Below are positions 1 to 8,936 of a stretch of DNA of 64,000 nt, in pieces. The notes under the pieces are model-generated. The model was not told the origin of the DNA. It ran no database searches and saw only the letters and a list, made by a program, of their open reading frames with translations. The number at the start of each line of letters is the position of its first letter. Position 1 is the stretch's first letter. The stretch is from NCBI RefSeq assembly GCF_003990975.1, contig NZ_RZJR01000003.1:248001-312000 (forward strand), written 5' to 3'. This DNA comes from Cohnella sp. AR92 (lineage in GTDB: Bacteria > Bacillota > Bacilli > Paenibacillales > Paenibacillaceae). The translations under genes and the position numbers were made by a program.

Positions 1-1
1 G

Positions 2-490
2 TCTCTGAGACAGAACGACAAAGTGCGCGTGATGGAAAGAACGAACTTCCGCAACGTCACCGCCGAGCAATTGGAGGGCCCCGCCCCTACTTTTGCAACG
101 ATCGATGTCTCCTTTATTTCCCTTAAGATCATTCTGCCGGCGCTGGCGCCGCTCCTTAAGGAAGGAAGCGGAACCGTCGCTCTCATTAAGCCGCAATTCG
201 AGGCCGGTCGGGAGCAGGTCGGCAAATCCGGCGTCGTGCGGGATTCCTCCGTCCACGAAGCGGTGATCAGGGAAATTCTGACCTTCGCGGGAGGCTTGGG
301 CTTCGAGCTTCAAGGGTTGACCTTCTCGCCGATAACGGGGGGAGAGGGCAACATCGAATTCCTGGCTTATTGGCGGCGATCGGCCGAAGCCGACGGACAA
401 GCGGGTCTTCCCAAAGAAGAGGAGCTTAGCCAGTTGGCCAAGCGTACCGCACAAGAGGCGGCGGCTGTCTTCCGCAAGGGCGGCAGCTAG
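2..490 (+). CDS. tlyA: TlyA-family 2'-O-methyltransferase / hemolysin-like protein, 3' part
   Basis: Partial gene, open at the left edge; the frame already runs at base 2, before the first internal ATG. The visible part is the end of the Rossmann-like methyltransferase domain of the TlyA/YqxC family. It includes the ERTNFRN stretch, the ATIDVSFISL segment and IKPQFEAGREQVGKSGVVRD, all typical of the family. TlyA proteins carry an N-terminal S4 domain (outside the window) and methylate ribosomal RNA. The same gene precedes argR-recN in Bacillus. A terminator-like hairpin follows. Function is from family knowledge; the missing N-terminus cannot be judged. Confidence 0.93.
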   Translation, partial: SLRQNDKVRVMERTNFRNVTAEQLEGPAPTFATIDVSFISLKIILPALAPLLKEGSGTVALIKPQFEAGREQVGKSGVVRDSSVHEAVIREILTFAGGLGFELQGLTFSPITGGEGNIEFLAYWRRSAEADGQAGLPKEEELSQLAKRTAQEAAAVFRKGGS

Positions 491-521
491 AACCTCAAGC
501 AATTCATTCGGGCATTGATTC

Positions 522-589
522 CCGGAGCTGCCGAAGAACGGCCCGGCCCTAACGGCTACCGCTTCTCCACGTCCAGCTCCGGTTTTTTT
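522..589 (+). terminator. Rho-independent terminator after tlyA
   Basis: A 9-bp perfect stem (CCGGAGCTG at 522-530 with CAGCTCCGG at 574-582) is followed by seven T residues. The loop is long (43 nt), so the arms may fold together with internal structure. Confidence 0.6.
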
Positions 590-679
590 GTTCTTCCGCG
601 ACAGGAGATTGGATTTGCTTCCTCGAACTAGGTTAGGAAAGGCCGTAAGGCCTGCTGGTCAGGGAGAGGGGATCGTCCG

Positions 680-1147
680 ATGAGCCGAATCGGCGATTGG
701 TTCATTTTTCTGGTTGTTGTCGCGCTGTTGTTATGGTGGGCAGCGCACCGGTTTAACCGTTGGCTGCACGAACCGCCGAGCCTGCGGCTGCGCCGCCTTA
801 TGCGGGAAGGGCCGGTCGAGCCCGACGACTCGGTCGCGCTGTTGGAGTCGAACGGGTACGAGGTTCTCTCCGGGAAGCATCGGATTCCGCTTGCGGTATC
901 CATAGACGGCGGCCCGATGCAGGCGACGCGCCTTTATTTCGATTATCTGGTCCAGAAAGACGAGCTTTATTATCTGGTTAAGCTCGACCGAGCCCGCAAG
1001 CCGATCGAATGGACGGCGGCCGGGCTGAGGGAGAGGCTGCTTGCTTACACATTGCTGTTCCCGGAGTGCGAAGGCGTCATTATCGCCGATCCGAAGGGAC
1101 AAGCGTTACATACGGTGCGATTCAAAGTGGAGGATGAACAAGGATGA
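680..1147 (+). CDS. Membrane-anchored hypothetical protein between tlyA and argR
   Basis: A 155-residue protein with a single N-terminal hydrophobic segment (about residues 7-22, WFIFLVVVALLLWW) and then a soluble domain of about 130 residues with no motif I recognise. The start is supported by a GAGAGGGGAT ribosome-binding region just upstream. Its last four bases overlap the argR start (ATGA), which points to translational coupling. It sits where Bacillus has no conserved gene, so it may be a lineage-specific member of the tlyA-argR-recN cluster. The uninterrupted frame, coupling and RBS support a real gene; function unknown. Confidence 0.75.
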   Translation: MSRIGDWFIFLVVVALLLWWAAHRFNRWLHEPPSLRLRRLMREGPVEPDDSVALLESNGYEVLSGKHRIPLAVSIDGGPMQATRLYFDYLVQKDELYYLVKLDRARKPIEWTAAGLRERLLAYTLLFPECEGVIIADPKGQALHTVRFKVEDEQG

Positions 1148-1593
1148 AGGGTCAGAGGCAGAGGAAAATTCGCGAGATGATCGGGATGAAGGAGATTGAG
1201 ACGCAGGAGGAGCTTGTCGAAGCCCTGCGCAACGAAGGGGTCAACGTGACTCAAGCGACCGTGTCGCGCGATATCAAGGAGATGCAGTTGATCAAAGTGC
1301 CTCTCGACGACGGCCGGTATAAATACTCCATGCCTCTCGATCAGCGCTTCAATCCGGCGCTAAAGCTGAAGCGGGCGCTCGCCGATCATTTCGTTCAAGC
1401 CGAAGCGGCCGAGAACCTGGTCGTCGTGAAGTGCATGCCGGGAACCGCGAATACGATCGCTTCCCTGCTGGACGGGATGGATTGGCCGGAGATCATGGGG
1501 ACGATCAGCGGAGACGATACGACGCTGCTGATCTGCCGCTCGAAGGAGCAAGGCCCTCTGCTTGTCGATCGGATACAGCAGATGGTTCGTTAA
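1144..1593 (+). CDS. argR: Arginine repressor ArgR/AhrC
   Basis: A 149-residue ArgR-family regulator, the usual length. The N-terminal winged-helix domain (about residues 1-65) contains the VNVTQATVSRDIKEM recognition region. The C-terminal oligomerisation and arginine-binding domain carries GTISGDDTTL (about residues 119-128), whose GDDT acidic pair binds arginine in family members. ArgR/AhrC hexamers repress arginine biosynthesis and activate its catabolism when arginine is abundant. The position directly before recN is conserved in Bacillales. No ARG box was searched for systematically in this window. Confidence 0.96.
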   Translation: MKGQRQRKIREMIGMKEIETQEELVEALRNEGVNVTQATVSRDIKEMQLIKVPLDDGRYKYSMPLDQRFNPALKLKRALADHFVQAEAAENLVVVKCMPGTANTIASLLDGMDWPEIMGTISGDDTTLLICRSKEQGPLLVDRIQQMVR

Positions 1594-1636
1594 CGATCGT
1601 TCTTACATCGGGTGCCGAGTCAGGAGGGAGAACCGC

Positions 1637-3322
1637 ATGCTGCAGGAGCTTTCTATTCGTAATTTGGCCGTTATCGAGGGAATAACGGTACGTTTCTACA
1701 ATGGGTTTCATGTGCTGACGGGGGAGACGGGAGCAGGCAAGTCGATCATTATCGACGCGCTCGGGCTTATCGTCGGAAGCCGCGGCTCCACGGACATGGT
1801 GCGGCACGGCTGCGACCGCGCGGAGATCGAAGCGGTATTCGATCTGTCCTATGACCATCCGGTCTGGGCGGCGCTGGCCGAGCTTGGGATTCAAGCAAGC
1901 CGGGACGAAGCTTTGCTCATACGCCGGGAGCTGCTGCTTCACGGCAAGTCGAACGCAAGAATCAACGGCCAAAGCGTCACCCTGACGATGCTTCGGGAGG
2001 TAGGCGAGCATCTCGTCAATCTTCACGGGCAGCACGAACCGCAATCGCTGCTGCGGACCGAGAAGCATCTGGAATGGCTCGACCAATACGCGGGCGATTC
2101 CCTGGCTGCCGTCAAAGAAGGATACCGGGATCAATACGAGCGCTACCAGCAGATCGTGCGGGAACGCCGAGAGCTGGAGGATACGTCCAGACAGCAGATG
2201 CAGATGCTGGACATGTATCGTTACCAGCTGGAGGAGATCGCCGCGGCCAAGCTGAAGCCGGGCGAAGACGAGACGCTGCAGGAGGAGCGAGGCAAGCTCG
2301 CCTATGCCGAGAGGCTGTCCGAATCGGCTTCGGAAGCATACGATTTGCTGTACGGCGGCAAGGGGCTGGACGTGATCTCCCGCGCCATTACCCGTCTCCA
2401 GGATATCGTCAAATACGATCCGACGACGCTTCAACCTATCGTGGAGCAGCTTCAATCGGCGTATTATACGGCCGAGGACGCCGCTTTCCAGCTGCGCGAT
2501 TATCGCGACAGCATCGAATTCAACCCGGAACGCTTGGCTCGCATCGAGAACCGTCTCGATCTGCTGCACGGCTTAAAACGCAAGTACGGGGAGACGGTTG
2601 GAGATATTATTGCCTACAAGAACAAAATTCAGGCAGAGACCGAGAAGCTGGACAACCGCGAAGAGCGGCTTAAGGAGCTGGAAGGATTAGAGCGTAAGCT
2701 GCATTCCGAGCTGCTAAGGCAAGCGGAAGAGCTGTCCGCTATCCGTAAGGAAGCCGCCAAGGTTCTCTCCGTCGCGATCGAAACGGAGCTGAAGGAGCTT
2801 CAGATGGAGCGAACGGTGTTCGAGGTCAAGCTCGTCGGCGGCGACCTTACGTCCCAAGGGATGGACTCGGCGGAATTCCTTCTCTCCCCGAACCCCGGCG
2901 AGCCTCCGAAGGCGCTCTCCAAGATCGCTTCCGGAGGCGAGATGTCGCGGGTCATGCTGGCCCTTAAAGCCATATTCGCCCGAATCGACCAGATTCCCGT
3001 GCTCGTCTTCGACGAAGTCGATACCGGGGTCAGCGGCCGGGCGGCGCAAGCCATCGCGGAGAAGATGTCTCGCCTGTCGGGCCAATGCCAGGTGTTCGCG
3101 ATCACTCACCTCCCTCAGGTGGCCTGCATGGCTGACCGGCAATACGAGATCCGCAAGCAGGTTACGGCGGACGGGCGCACTTCCACCTCCGTACGCGAGC
3201 TGTCGGAGATGGATCGGGTGGAAGAGCTCGCCCGAATGCTTGGCGGCGTGGAAGTAACGGAAAAAACCCGTCATCACGCACAGGAAATGCTGGTGCTGGC
3301 GAATCGCCAAAAAAACGCGTGA
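1637..3322 (+). CDS. recN: DNA repair protein RecN
   Basis: A 561-residue SMC-like ATPase of double-strand-break repair. The ATG at 1637 (MLQELSIRNLAV) is chosen because GGAGGG lies about 8 bases upstream; an in-frame codon at 1562 would overlap argR and lacks a site. Walker A TGETGAGKS lies at about residues 28-36. A long coiled-coil middle (about 155-375) is visible as alternating charged and Leu-rich sequence. The ABC signature ASGGEMSRV and Walker B VLVFDEVDTGVSG are near the C-terminus, followed by an ITHLPQVA segment. Forty-three bases separate it from argR with no terminator, so co-transcription is likely. Confidence 0.96.
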   Translation: MLQELSIRNLAVIEGITVRFYNGFHVLTGETGAGKSIIIDALGLIVGSRGSTDMVRHGCDRAEIEAVFDLSYDHPVWAALAELGIQASRDEALLIRRELLLHGKSNARINGQSVTLTMLREVGEHLVNLHGQHEPQSLLRTEKHLEWLDQYAGDSLAAVKEGYRDQYERYQQIVRERRELEDTSRQQMQMLDMYRYQLEEIAAAKLKPGEDETLQEERGKLAYAERLSESASEAYDLLYGGKGLDVISRAITRLQDIVKYDPTTLQPIVEQLQSAYYTAEDAAFQLRDYRDSIEFNPERLARIENRLDLLHGLKRKYGETVGDIIAYKNKIQAETEKLDNREERLKELEGLERKLHSELLRQAEELSAIRKEAAKVLSVAIETELKELQMERTVFEVKLVGGDLTSQGMDSAEFLLSPNPGEPPKALSKIASGGEMSRVMLALKAIFARIDQIPVLVFDEVDTGVSGRAAQAIAEKMSRLSGQCQVFAITHLPQVACMADRQYEIRKQVTADGRTSTSVRELSEMDRVEELARMLGGVEVTEKTRHHAQEMLVLANRQKNA

Positions 3323-3450
3323 TGACGCCTGAAATCGCGTTTCAAGGAAGCTTTTTGGGAACATAAAACAAGGGGGGCACGGTTACCTTATAGTTACGAT
3401 GCCGGGACGGTAATTCACGGACTGGATAGACTGTAAGGGAGCGTGAGATC

Positions 3451-4779
3451 TTGAACCGTTGGCCCTCTTTGCGCCGGAGCTTAGGAATTGTTCTCGTCTT
3501 CATTCTAGGGTTGACCGTCACCTCTGCCCCGATTCGCCATTATGCCGCTTTTCCCAATGAGCTTCGTTTATTCCAGGGACAAGCCAAGCACCTTGATTAC
3601 GTCATGCCCGTACATGCACAGGGGACGCTGAATTCGGACGTTGCGGTCGTGAACGGCAAGGAAGCCGCGTCCTTCCCGGTCAATCTAAACAAGCCGTTGT
3701 CGATCGATCCTAAGCATAGCGGGGTTGCCGAGCTTCGTCTTAAGCTGTTCGGCCGTATTCCGTTCAAGACGGTGAAGCTGCAAGTCGTTCCCGATCTGCG
3801 CGTCGTTCCCGGCGGGCAAACGATCGGGGTCAAGGTGAAGGCGGCCGGCATTATGGTGGTCGGGCATCATCTCGTTCAGACCGGGCCGAATCGGCGTTTA
3901 TCTCCGGGGGAAGAGGCGAAGCTGAAGCTTGGCGATTTGATCGTGGCCATCAACGGCAAACCGCTGAATGACGTGACCAAAGTGGCGTCGCTGGCCGAGG
4001 AATCGGGACGCAGCGGCACCCCGTTGCAGCTGGATGTTCGGCGCGGGAAGCAGCAGTTCACGACATCCCTGACGCCAGCGTTCGACCAAGAGGACCGCGC
4101 GTGGAGATTGGGCTTGTACATTCGGGATTCCGCGGCCGGGGTCGGAACGCTGACATTCTACGCTCCCGATCAAGGCGTCTACGGGGCGCTGGGGCATGTG
4201 ATTACCGACATGGATACGCAGACGCCGATCGTCGTGGGAAGCGGGCAGATCCTGCAGTCTAACGTGCTGTCGATCTCGAAGAGCCAGAGCGGCGAGCCGG
4301 GCGAGAAGCGGGCGACTATCGTTAAGGAAGGCAAGACGCTCGGCAACGTGGAACGCAATACGCCGTTCGGCATCTTCGGCAAGATGGATCAGCTTCCCGA
4401 CCATGCGATGCATTCCAAGCCGATTCCGGTCGCTTTCGCGGAGGAAGTGAAGGAAGGTCCGGCGGAGATCTTGACGGTCGTAAACGGCCAGAAGGTGGAG
4501 AAGTTCAATATTCAGATCGTCCACGTCTCCAAACAAACGTCGCCCGCGACGAAGGGAATGGTTATCCGCATTACCGATCCGAAGCTGTTGGAGCGCACCG
4601 GAGGAATTGTCCAGGGAATGAGCGGCAGCCCGATCATCCAGAACGGCAAGCTGATCGGAGCCGTGACCCACGTGTTCGTGAACGATCCAACGTCAGGCTA
4701 CGGCTGCTTCATCGAATGGATGCTGCAGGATGCCGGAATTATGCTTCAACCGGTCCAACAAACATCTAAGGCGATTTAA
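3451..4779 (+). CDS. spoIVB: SpoIVB, signalling serine protease of sporulation
   Basis: A 442-residue S55-family peptidase that in B. subtilis is secreted from the forespore and cleaves SpoIVFA, triggering pro-SigK processing. The TTG at 3451 is the start, with an AAGGGA site about 10 bases upstream. One N-terminal membrane segment (residues 8-27) is followed by a PDZ domain (about 125-210) and the peptidase domain. The catalytic histidine is in ALGHVITDMDT and the catalytic serine in GMSGSPIIQNGK. It lies between recN and spo0A as in Bacillus. I could not see a convincing SigF/SigG promoter in the 128-base gap before it. Confidence 0.96.
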   Translation: MNRWPSLRRSLGIVLVFILGLTVTSAPIRHYAAFPNELRLFQGQAKHLDYVMPVHAQGTLNSDVAVVNGKEAASFPVNLNKPLSIDPKHSGVAELRLKLFGRIPFKTVKLQVVPDLRVVPGGQTIGVKVKAAGIMVVGHHLVQTGPNRRLSPGEEAKLKLGDLIVAINGKPLNDVTKVASLAEESGRSGTPLQLDVRRGKQQFTTSLTPAFDQEDRAWRLGLYIRDSAAGVGTLTFYAPDQGVYGALGHVITDMDTQTPIVVGSGQILQSNVLSISKSQSGEPGEKRATIVKEGKTLGNVERNTPFGIFGKMDQLPDHAMHSKPIPVAFAEEVKEGPAEILTVVNGQKVEKFNIQIVHVSKQTSPATKGMVIRITDPKLLERTGGIVQGMSGSPIIQNGKLIGAVTHVFVNDPTSGYGCFIEWMLQDAGIMLQPVQQTSKAI

Positions 4780-4794
4780 GCCTTAGATGTTTGT
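4758..4794 (+). terminator. 15-bp perfect hairpin holding the spoIVB stop codon in its loop
   Basis: The arms at 4758-4772 and 4780-4794 are perfectly complementary (15 bp) with a 7-base loop, GATTTAA, that contains the spoIVB TAA. There is no T-run after it, so intrinsic termination would be weak; it may instead protect the mRNA 3' end. Its right arm ends inside a Spo0A-box consensus. Confidence 0.6.
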
Positions 4795-4798
4795 CGAA
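4792..4798 (+). promoter_or_regulatory. Spo0A box (upstream copy) of spo0A
   Basis: Exact match to the core 0A-box TGTCGAA, about 185 bases before the spo0A start and overlapping the hairpin behind spoIVB. A second exact copy lies 110 bases downstream. Binding by Spo0A~P is inferred from the consensus. Confidence 0.55.
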
Positions 4799-4882
4799 TT
4801 AATGCGGAAAATCTCGCCAATTGGCAAAATTAATAATTATAGTCCATCTTTACAAAAAAATAAAGAAAAGAATTTAACTTGA

Positions 4883-4911
4883 GAAGGATTTGAAGAGGAT
4901 GTGTCGAATTT
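4883..4911 (+). promoter_or_regulatory. SigH-type promoter of spo0A with an embedded 0A box
   Basis: GAAGGATTT (4883-4891) matches the SigH -35 consensus RnAGGAWWW, and GTCGAATTT (4903-4911) matches the -10 consensus RnnGAATWW, with 11 bases between them, the normal spacing. An exact 0A box TGTCGAA (4902-4908) overlaps the -10 element. This corresponds to the sporulation promoter Ps of B. subtilis spo0A. Confidence 0.7.
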
Positions 4912-4980
4912 CGTACCAGAGGAAACGAGAGAGACGTTTCTTGACCTAATTTTATCTGTACAGAAAGGGAGGACCAGACC

Positions 4981-5793
4981 TTGCAGCGGATAGAAGTGTT
5001 TCTTGCTGATGACAACCGAGAATTCACTAACTTGTTGTCTGAGTACATTGAAGAGCAGGATGATATGACGGTCATTGGAGTCGCTTACAACGGAGAAGAA
5101 GTCATCCGCCAGTTGGAAGAGAATCGGATCGTCCCGGATGTGATGATCGTGGATATCATCATGCCTCATCTGGACGGCCTTGGTGTATTGGAGAAGCTGC
5201 GGGAGCTGAATCTGTCCCCCATGCCCAAGATCATCATGCTGACAGCATTCGGTCAAGAGAATATTACGCAAAGAGCGGTACAACTCGGAGCTTCTTACTA
5301 CATACTCAAGCCGTTCGATATGGATGTTCTTGCGAATCGCATTCGCCAGCTCGCGGGCGCGGCAACCAGCACGCCTGCCATCAGTTCGACTTCTTCGACG
5401 ATCACTCGTCAGACGAATATCGTGCCGATCGGCAAACCGAAGAACCTGGACGCGAACATCACGAGCATCATTCACGAGATCGGCGTTCCCGCGCATATCA
5501 AGGGCTATCAATACCTTCGCGAAGCGATTACGATGGTGTACAACAACATCGAGATTCTTGGCGCTATCACGAAGACGCTGTATCCGGCGATCGCCGAGAA
5601 GTTCAAGACGACGCCGTCCCGCGTCGAACGCGCAATCCGCCATGCGATCGAAGTCGCTTGGACGCGAGGTAATATCGATTCGATCTCTCACCTGTTCGGT
5701 TACACGATCAACATCGCGAAGTCGAAGCCGACGAACTCCGAATTCATCGCGATGGTCGCGGACAAGCTGCGGATCGAGCACAAGGTTTCCTAG
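4981..5793 (+). CDS. spo0A: Spo0A, master response regulator of sporulation
   Basis: A 270-residue response regulator, essentially full length for the family. The receiver domain (1-125) shows the acidic pocket D10-D11, the phospho-acceptor D58 in [12 protein letters not shown] and the conserved lysine in YILKPFD. The C-terminal DNA-binding domain contains [13 protein letters not shown] and [15 protein letters not shown], near-identical to B. subtilis Spo0A and diagnostic for it. The start is a TTG with GGGAGG about 9 bases upstream. Phosphorylated Spo0A commits the cell to sporulation and acts on TGTCGAA boxes, two of which lie upstream of this gene. Confidence 0.98.
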   Translation: MQRIEVFLADDNREFTNLLSEYIEEQDDMTVIGVAYNGEEVIRQLEENRIVPDVMIVDIIMPHLDGLGVLEKLRELNLSPMPKIIMLTAFGQENITQRAVQLGASYYILKPFDMDVLANRIRQLAGAATSTPAISSTSSTITRQTNIVPIGKPKNLDANITSIIHEIGVPAHIKGYQYLREAITMVYNNIEILGAITKTLYPAIAEKFKTTPSRVERAIRHAIEVAWTRGNIDSISHLFGYTINIAKSKPTNSEFIAMVADKLRIEHKVS

Positions 5794-5812
5794 AAGAAGG
5801 CAGACGCAAACT

Positions 5813-5859
5813 GCTTGTTTACGGGCCCCGAGCGAGCCTGATAAACAAGCGGTTTTTCT
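5813..5859 (+). terminator. Terminator after spo0A
   Basis: Stem GCTTGTTTA (5813-5821) with TAAACAAGC (5842-5850), extended inward by a CGGGC/GCCTG-type pairing, followed by GGTTTTTCTTTT. Confidence 0.8.
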
Positions 5860-5948
5860 TTTGCCTAATGAAGCAAGAGAATGGATGGGAGACAGGAAGA
5901 CGCAGGCATGGGAAAAGAAATTGCGTGGGTTTTGTTCATAGAGATATA

Positions 5949-5962
5949 TGAAAGCGCTTCCA
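5949..5962 (+). promoter_or_regulatory. cre site (CcpA operator) upstream of the ggt operon
   Basis: TGAAAGCGCTTCCA matches the catabolite-responsive element consensus TGWAANCGNTNWCA at every defined position but one. It lies about 33 bases upstream of the -35 of the likely promoter, a position from which CcpA activates rather than represses some B. subtilis genes (ackA, pta). Confidence 0.6.
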
Positions 5963-5994
5963 GTTGTGATGGTGTCAAATAGCTCTTAATTGAA

Positions 5995-6023
5995 TTGACC
6001 CTGCATGGAAACTTGATTAAATT
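5995..6023 (+). promoter_or_regulatory. Probable SigA promoter of the ggt-amidase-FAH operon
   Basis: TTGACC (5995-6000), 17-base spacer, TAAATT (6018-6023). The -35 is 5/6 and the -10 is 4/6 against consensus. It sits 85 bases before the ggt start and downstream of the cre site. Confidence 0.4.
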
Positions 6024-6107
6024 GGGGATACCTTTTCACGCATACCGACCAGCTATTCCATTAACGCGGCTCAAGCGATTCTAATAGGGAAGGGAGATGA
6101 CATCGGC

Positions 6108-7685
6108 ATGTTGAAGCCGGCGACAGGAACGAGAACGATGGTAGTCAGCCCGCACCATCTGGCTACCGCGGCAGGCACGCGCATTCTTCAGCGAGGCGGC
6201 AATGCCTTCGATGCGGCCGTCGCGGTCAGCGCTTGCTTGGCGGTTGTCTACCCTCATATGACGAGCATGGGAGGAGACTCCTTCTGGCTTATGCACCACG
6301 CGGGCGAAGGCGGCGTAACGGCCTATAATGCGAGCGGCCGAGCCGGACGGCTGGCAACAAGGGAGCAATTCGACGCACCCGAGATTCCGAAGCGCGGACC
6401 CCGGAGCGCGATTACCGTGCCGGGAATGGTCGACGGATGGGCAGCCGTTCTTGAGCGGTACGGCCGACTGACCTTGGGGGACGTTCTGGAGCCTGCCATC
6501 GACTACGCGAAGAACGGATTCCCGCTCTCCCCGGACCAGCATGAGAATACGTTGGCACGGCTGGACGTCCTGCGGGACCAGCCGTATACCTCCCGTATTT
6601 ATCTCCCGGGCGGCGAGGTGCCGCAGGTCGGCAGCCGTTTCTACCAGAGAAATCTTGGCGAATCGCTGGTGAAGCTGGCTCAAGGAGGAAGGGATGCCTT
6701 CTACCGGGGAGAGATCGCCCGAACGATCGTCCAGCATCTGGGGGAGCGGAATGGGCTGCTGACCCTTGAGGACTTCGAGTCGCATTCCGGGCAATGGGTG
6801 AAGCCGGTATCCGGCTCCTATCGCGGCCTCGATCTGTATCAGGTGCCTCCGAACTCGCAAGGCTTTACCGGAATCATGGCTCTTCAGATTCTAGAGAACT
6901 TCGACATCGCGGGAATCCCTCACGGATCCTTTGATTATTACCACTTGCTTATCGAGTCGCTGAAGCTGAGCTTCCGGGATCGCGACCGTTACCTGACGGA
7001 CCCCGACTTCTCCGAGATTCCGTTAGAGAAGCTTCTCTCGAAGGCCTATGCGGCGGAATTGGCAAGCCTTATCGACCGCGGCAGGACGATTCCGGTCTCC
7101 ACGCGGCCCGTAGGAAGCGACACCGCTTATGCGGCAGTCGTCGATGAGGACGGCAATGCCGTGTCCTTCATCCAGAGCCTGTACTTCGAATTCGGCTCGG
7201 CGGTAACGGCCGGAGAGACCGGCATCCTGCTGCAGAATAGAGGATCCTTCTTCTCGCTGGATCCTCTGCATGTGAATCGGCTTGAACCGGGCAAACGGAC
7301 GTTCCATACTCTGATGCCTGCGATGGCCATGAGAGACGGCAAGCCCCATCTGCTCTACGGCACGCAAGGAGGAGAAGGGCAGCCCCAGACGCAGACGGCT
7401 GTGCTGACGAGAATGGTGGACTACGGAATGGATCCTCAATCCGCGGTGTCGGCTCCGCGCTGGGTATGGGGCCGGACCTGGGGAGAGCAGACGCAGGACT
7501 TGAAGCTCGAAGCGAGGGTGGATCCTCGGGTGGCGCAAGCATTGGCTGAAGCCGGTCACTCCGTACGGGTCGTCGGAGAATTCGACGGCATCGTCGGCCA
7601 TGCCCATGCGATCCGTATCGAGGAGAACGGAATTCGCACAGGGGGAACCGATCCCCGCTGCGACGGGGCCGCGATCGGCTGGTAA
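6108..7685 (+). CDS. Gamma-glutamyltransferase family protein (YwrD-like)
   Basis: A 525-residue Ntn-hydrolase of the gamma-glutamyltranspeptidase family, transferring or hydrolysing gamma-glutamyl groups from glutathione-like or other gamma-glutamyl amides. The autoprocessing site that would give the small subunit is at DTAYAAVVDEDGNAVS, making Thr339 the predicted nucleophile. Downstream, GGEGQPQTQTAV and the Asn/Arg-rich segments fit the family. There is no signal peptide, so it is probably cytosolic like B. subtilis YwrD rather than the secreted Ggt. The ATG at 6108 has a GGGAG site 12 bases upstream. It is the first gene of a three-gene unit with an amidase and an FAH-family enzyme; the true substrate is unknown. 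Confidence 0.88.
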   Translation: MLKPATGTRTMVVSPHHLATAAGTRILQRGGNAFDAAVAVSACLAVVYPHMTSMGGDSFWLMHHAGEGGVTAYNASGRAGRLATREQFDAPEIPKRGPRSAITVPGMVDGWAAVLERYGRLTLGDVLEPAIDYAKNGFPLSPDQHENTLARLDVLRDQPYTSRIYLPGGEVPQVGSRFYQRNLGESLVKLAQGGRDAFYRGEIARTIVQHLGERNGLLTLEDFESHSGQWVKPVSGSYRGLDLYQVPPNSQGFTGIMALQILENFDIAGIPHGSFDYYHLLIESLKLSFRDRDRYLTDPDFSEIPLEKLLSKAYAAELASLIDRGRTIPVSTRPVGSDTAYAAVVDEDGNAVSFIQSLYFEFGSAVTAGETGILLQNRGSFFSLDPLHVNRLEPGKRTFHTLMPAMAMRDGKPHLLYGTQGGEGQPQTQTAVLTRMVDYGMDPQSAVSAPRWVWGRTWGEQTQDLKLEARVDPRVAQALAEAGHSVRVVGEFDGIVGHAHAIRIEENGIRTGGTDPRCDGAAIGW

Positions 7686-7754
7686 GAGGCCGGCTATAGG
7701 CGGCAAGGCGCGAGAAAAAAATAGACGATAGAGAGATAGAAGGGAGAGGCGGCC

Positions 7755-8936
7755 ATGGACGAGCTGAATGCCTATATCCGATCGGACCTGGTTCTGGAGC
7801 CATTGAGCGAAGGGAATCTCAATGGATTGAGCTTCGCGGTCAAAGATGTGTTCGCCATTGAGAATTACGCAAGCAGCGCCGGCAATCCCGATTGGCATCG
7901 TACGCATGGTCCCGCCGACCGGCATGCTCGGACGATTAACCTTCTGCTTAGCCATGGGGCGAGGCTGCAGGGAACGACCATCACGGATGAATTGATGTAC
8001 AGCCTCCTGGGGGAAAACCATCACTACGGAACGCCGATCAACCCGAAGGCGAGGGGCAGGGTTCCCGGGGGTTCCTCCAGCGGTTCGGCGGTGGCTGTCG
8101 CGGCCGGACACGTCGACTTCGCGCTCGGCACCGACACGGGAGGCTCGGTTCGCGTTCCCGCTTCCTATTGCGGCATATACGGCTTCCGGCCATCTATCGG
8201 TTCCGTGTCGATGGATGGCGTCATTCCTCTCGCGAGAAGCTTTGACACGGTCGGATGGATGAGCAAGAGCCCGAAGACGCTCCTGGAGGTAGGCAAGGTT
8301 CTGCTTCCCGCGAGCAGCGAAGCTCACCGGGGCTTCAACAAGATCTTGCTGCCGGAGGAAGCGTGGGAACAAGCGCAGGAGAACGAGCGCGAAGTGCTGT
8401 CAAGCGCGCTTCGATCCTTTGTCGGAGGAATGGAGCTTGAGCGGATCATTCTTCCGGGCGATGGGCTGCCGGATTGGGCGGATACGTTCCGCTTTATCCA
8501 GGGAACCGAAATCTGGGAGCAGCACGGAGAATGGATTCGCGCGGAGAAGCCTAGCTTCGGCCCAGGAGTTGCGGAACGCTTCGAATGGGCGAGCACGCTG
8601 CGTCCGGATGACAAGACCGGCCTGCTGGAGAAGAAGCGCAAGCTGGAGAACGAGATCGACTCCCTTCTAGGAGAATGCGACCTGATCGCGATTCCGACCG
8701 TTATGGGGGAAGCTCCTCCGGTGAATATGACCGGAGAGCAAGCGGAGCGGCAGAGAACGGCCACCATGCGGCTGACCTGCATTGCCGGGCTGACGGGCAT
8801 CGCCCAAGTAACGGTTCCGATCGACTCGGGAAGCGGCCATCCGATCGGGCTGTCGTTCATCGCCCGCCGCGGTTTGGATCTGGCCCTGCTCGAATGGTTG
8901 AACGGGAAGGGCGCAGGCGAGGAGGGGGCCGTATGA
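7755..8936 (+). CDS. Amidase-signature family hydrolase
   Basis: A 393-residue amidase-signature enzyme with the complete Ser-cisSer-Lys triad: K30 (FAVKDVF), S107 in VPGGSSSGSA and the nucleophile S131 in GTDTGGSVRVP. These enzymes hydrolyse carboxamides to acid and ammonia or amine. It is shorter than GatA (about 480 residues) and lies far from any gatCB, so tRNA amidotransferase function is unlikely. It starts 69 bases after the gamma-glutamyltransferase with AGGGAGAGG upstream and its last four bases overlap the next gene. The operon context suggests it removes an amide from a product or analogue of the first enzyme; that is inference. Confidence 0.9.
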   Translation: MDELNAYIRSDLVLEPLSEGNLNGLSFAVKDVFAIENYASSAGNPDWHRTHGPADRHARTINLLLSHGARLQGTTITDELMYSLLGENHHYGTPINPKARGRVPGGSSSGSAVAVAAGHVDFALGTDTGGSVRVPASYCGIYGFRPSIGSVSMDGVIPLARSFDTVGWMSKSPKTLLEVGKVLLPASSEAHRGFNKILLPEEAWEQAQENEREVLSSALRSFVGGMELERIILPGDGLPDWADTFRFIQGTEIWEQHGEWIRAEKPSFGPGVAERFEWASTLRPDDKTGLLEKKRKLENEIDSLLGECDLIAIPTVMGEAPPVNMTGEQAERQRTATMRLTCIAGLTGIAQVTVPIDSGSGHPIGLSFIARRGLDLALLEWLNGKGAGEEGAV

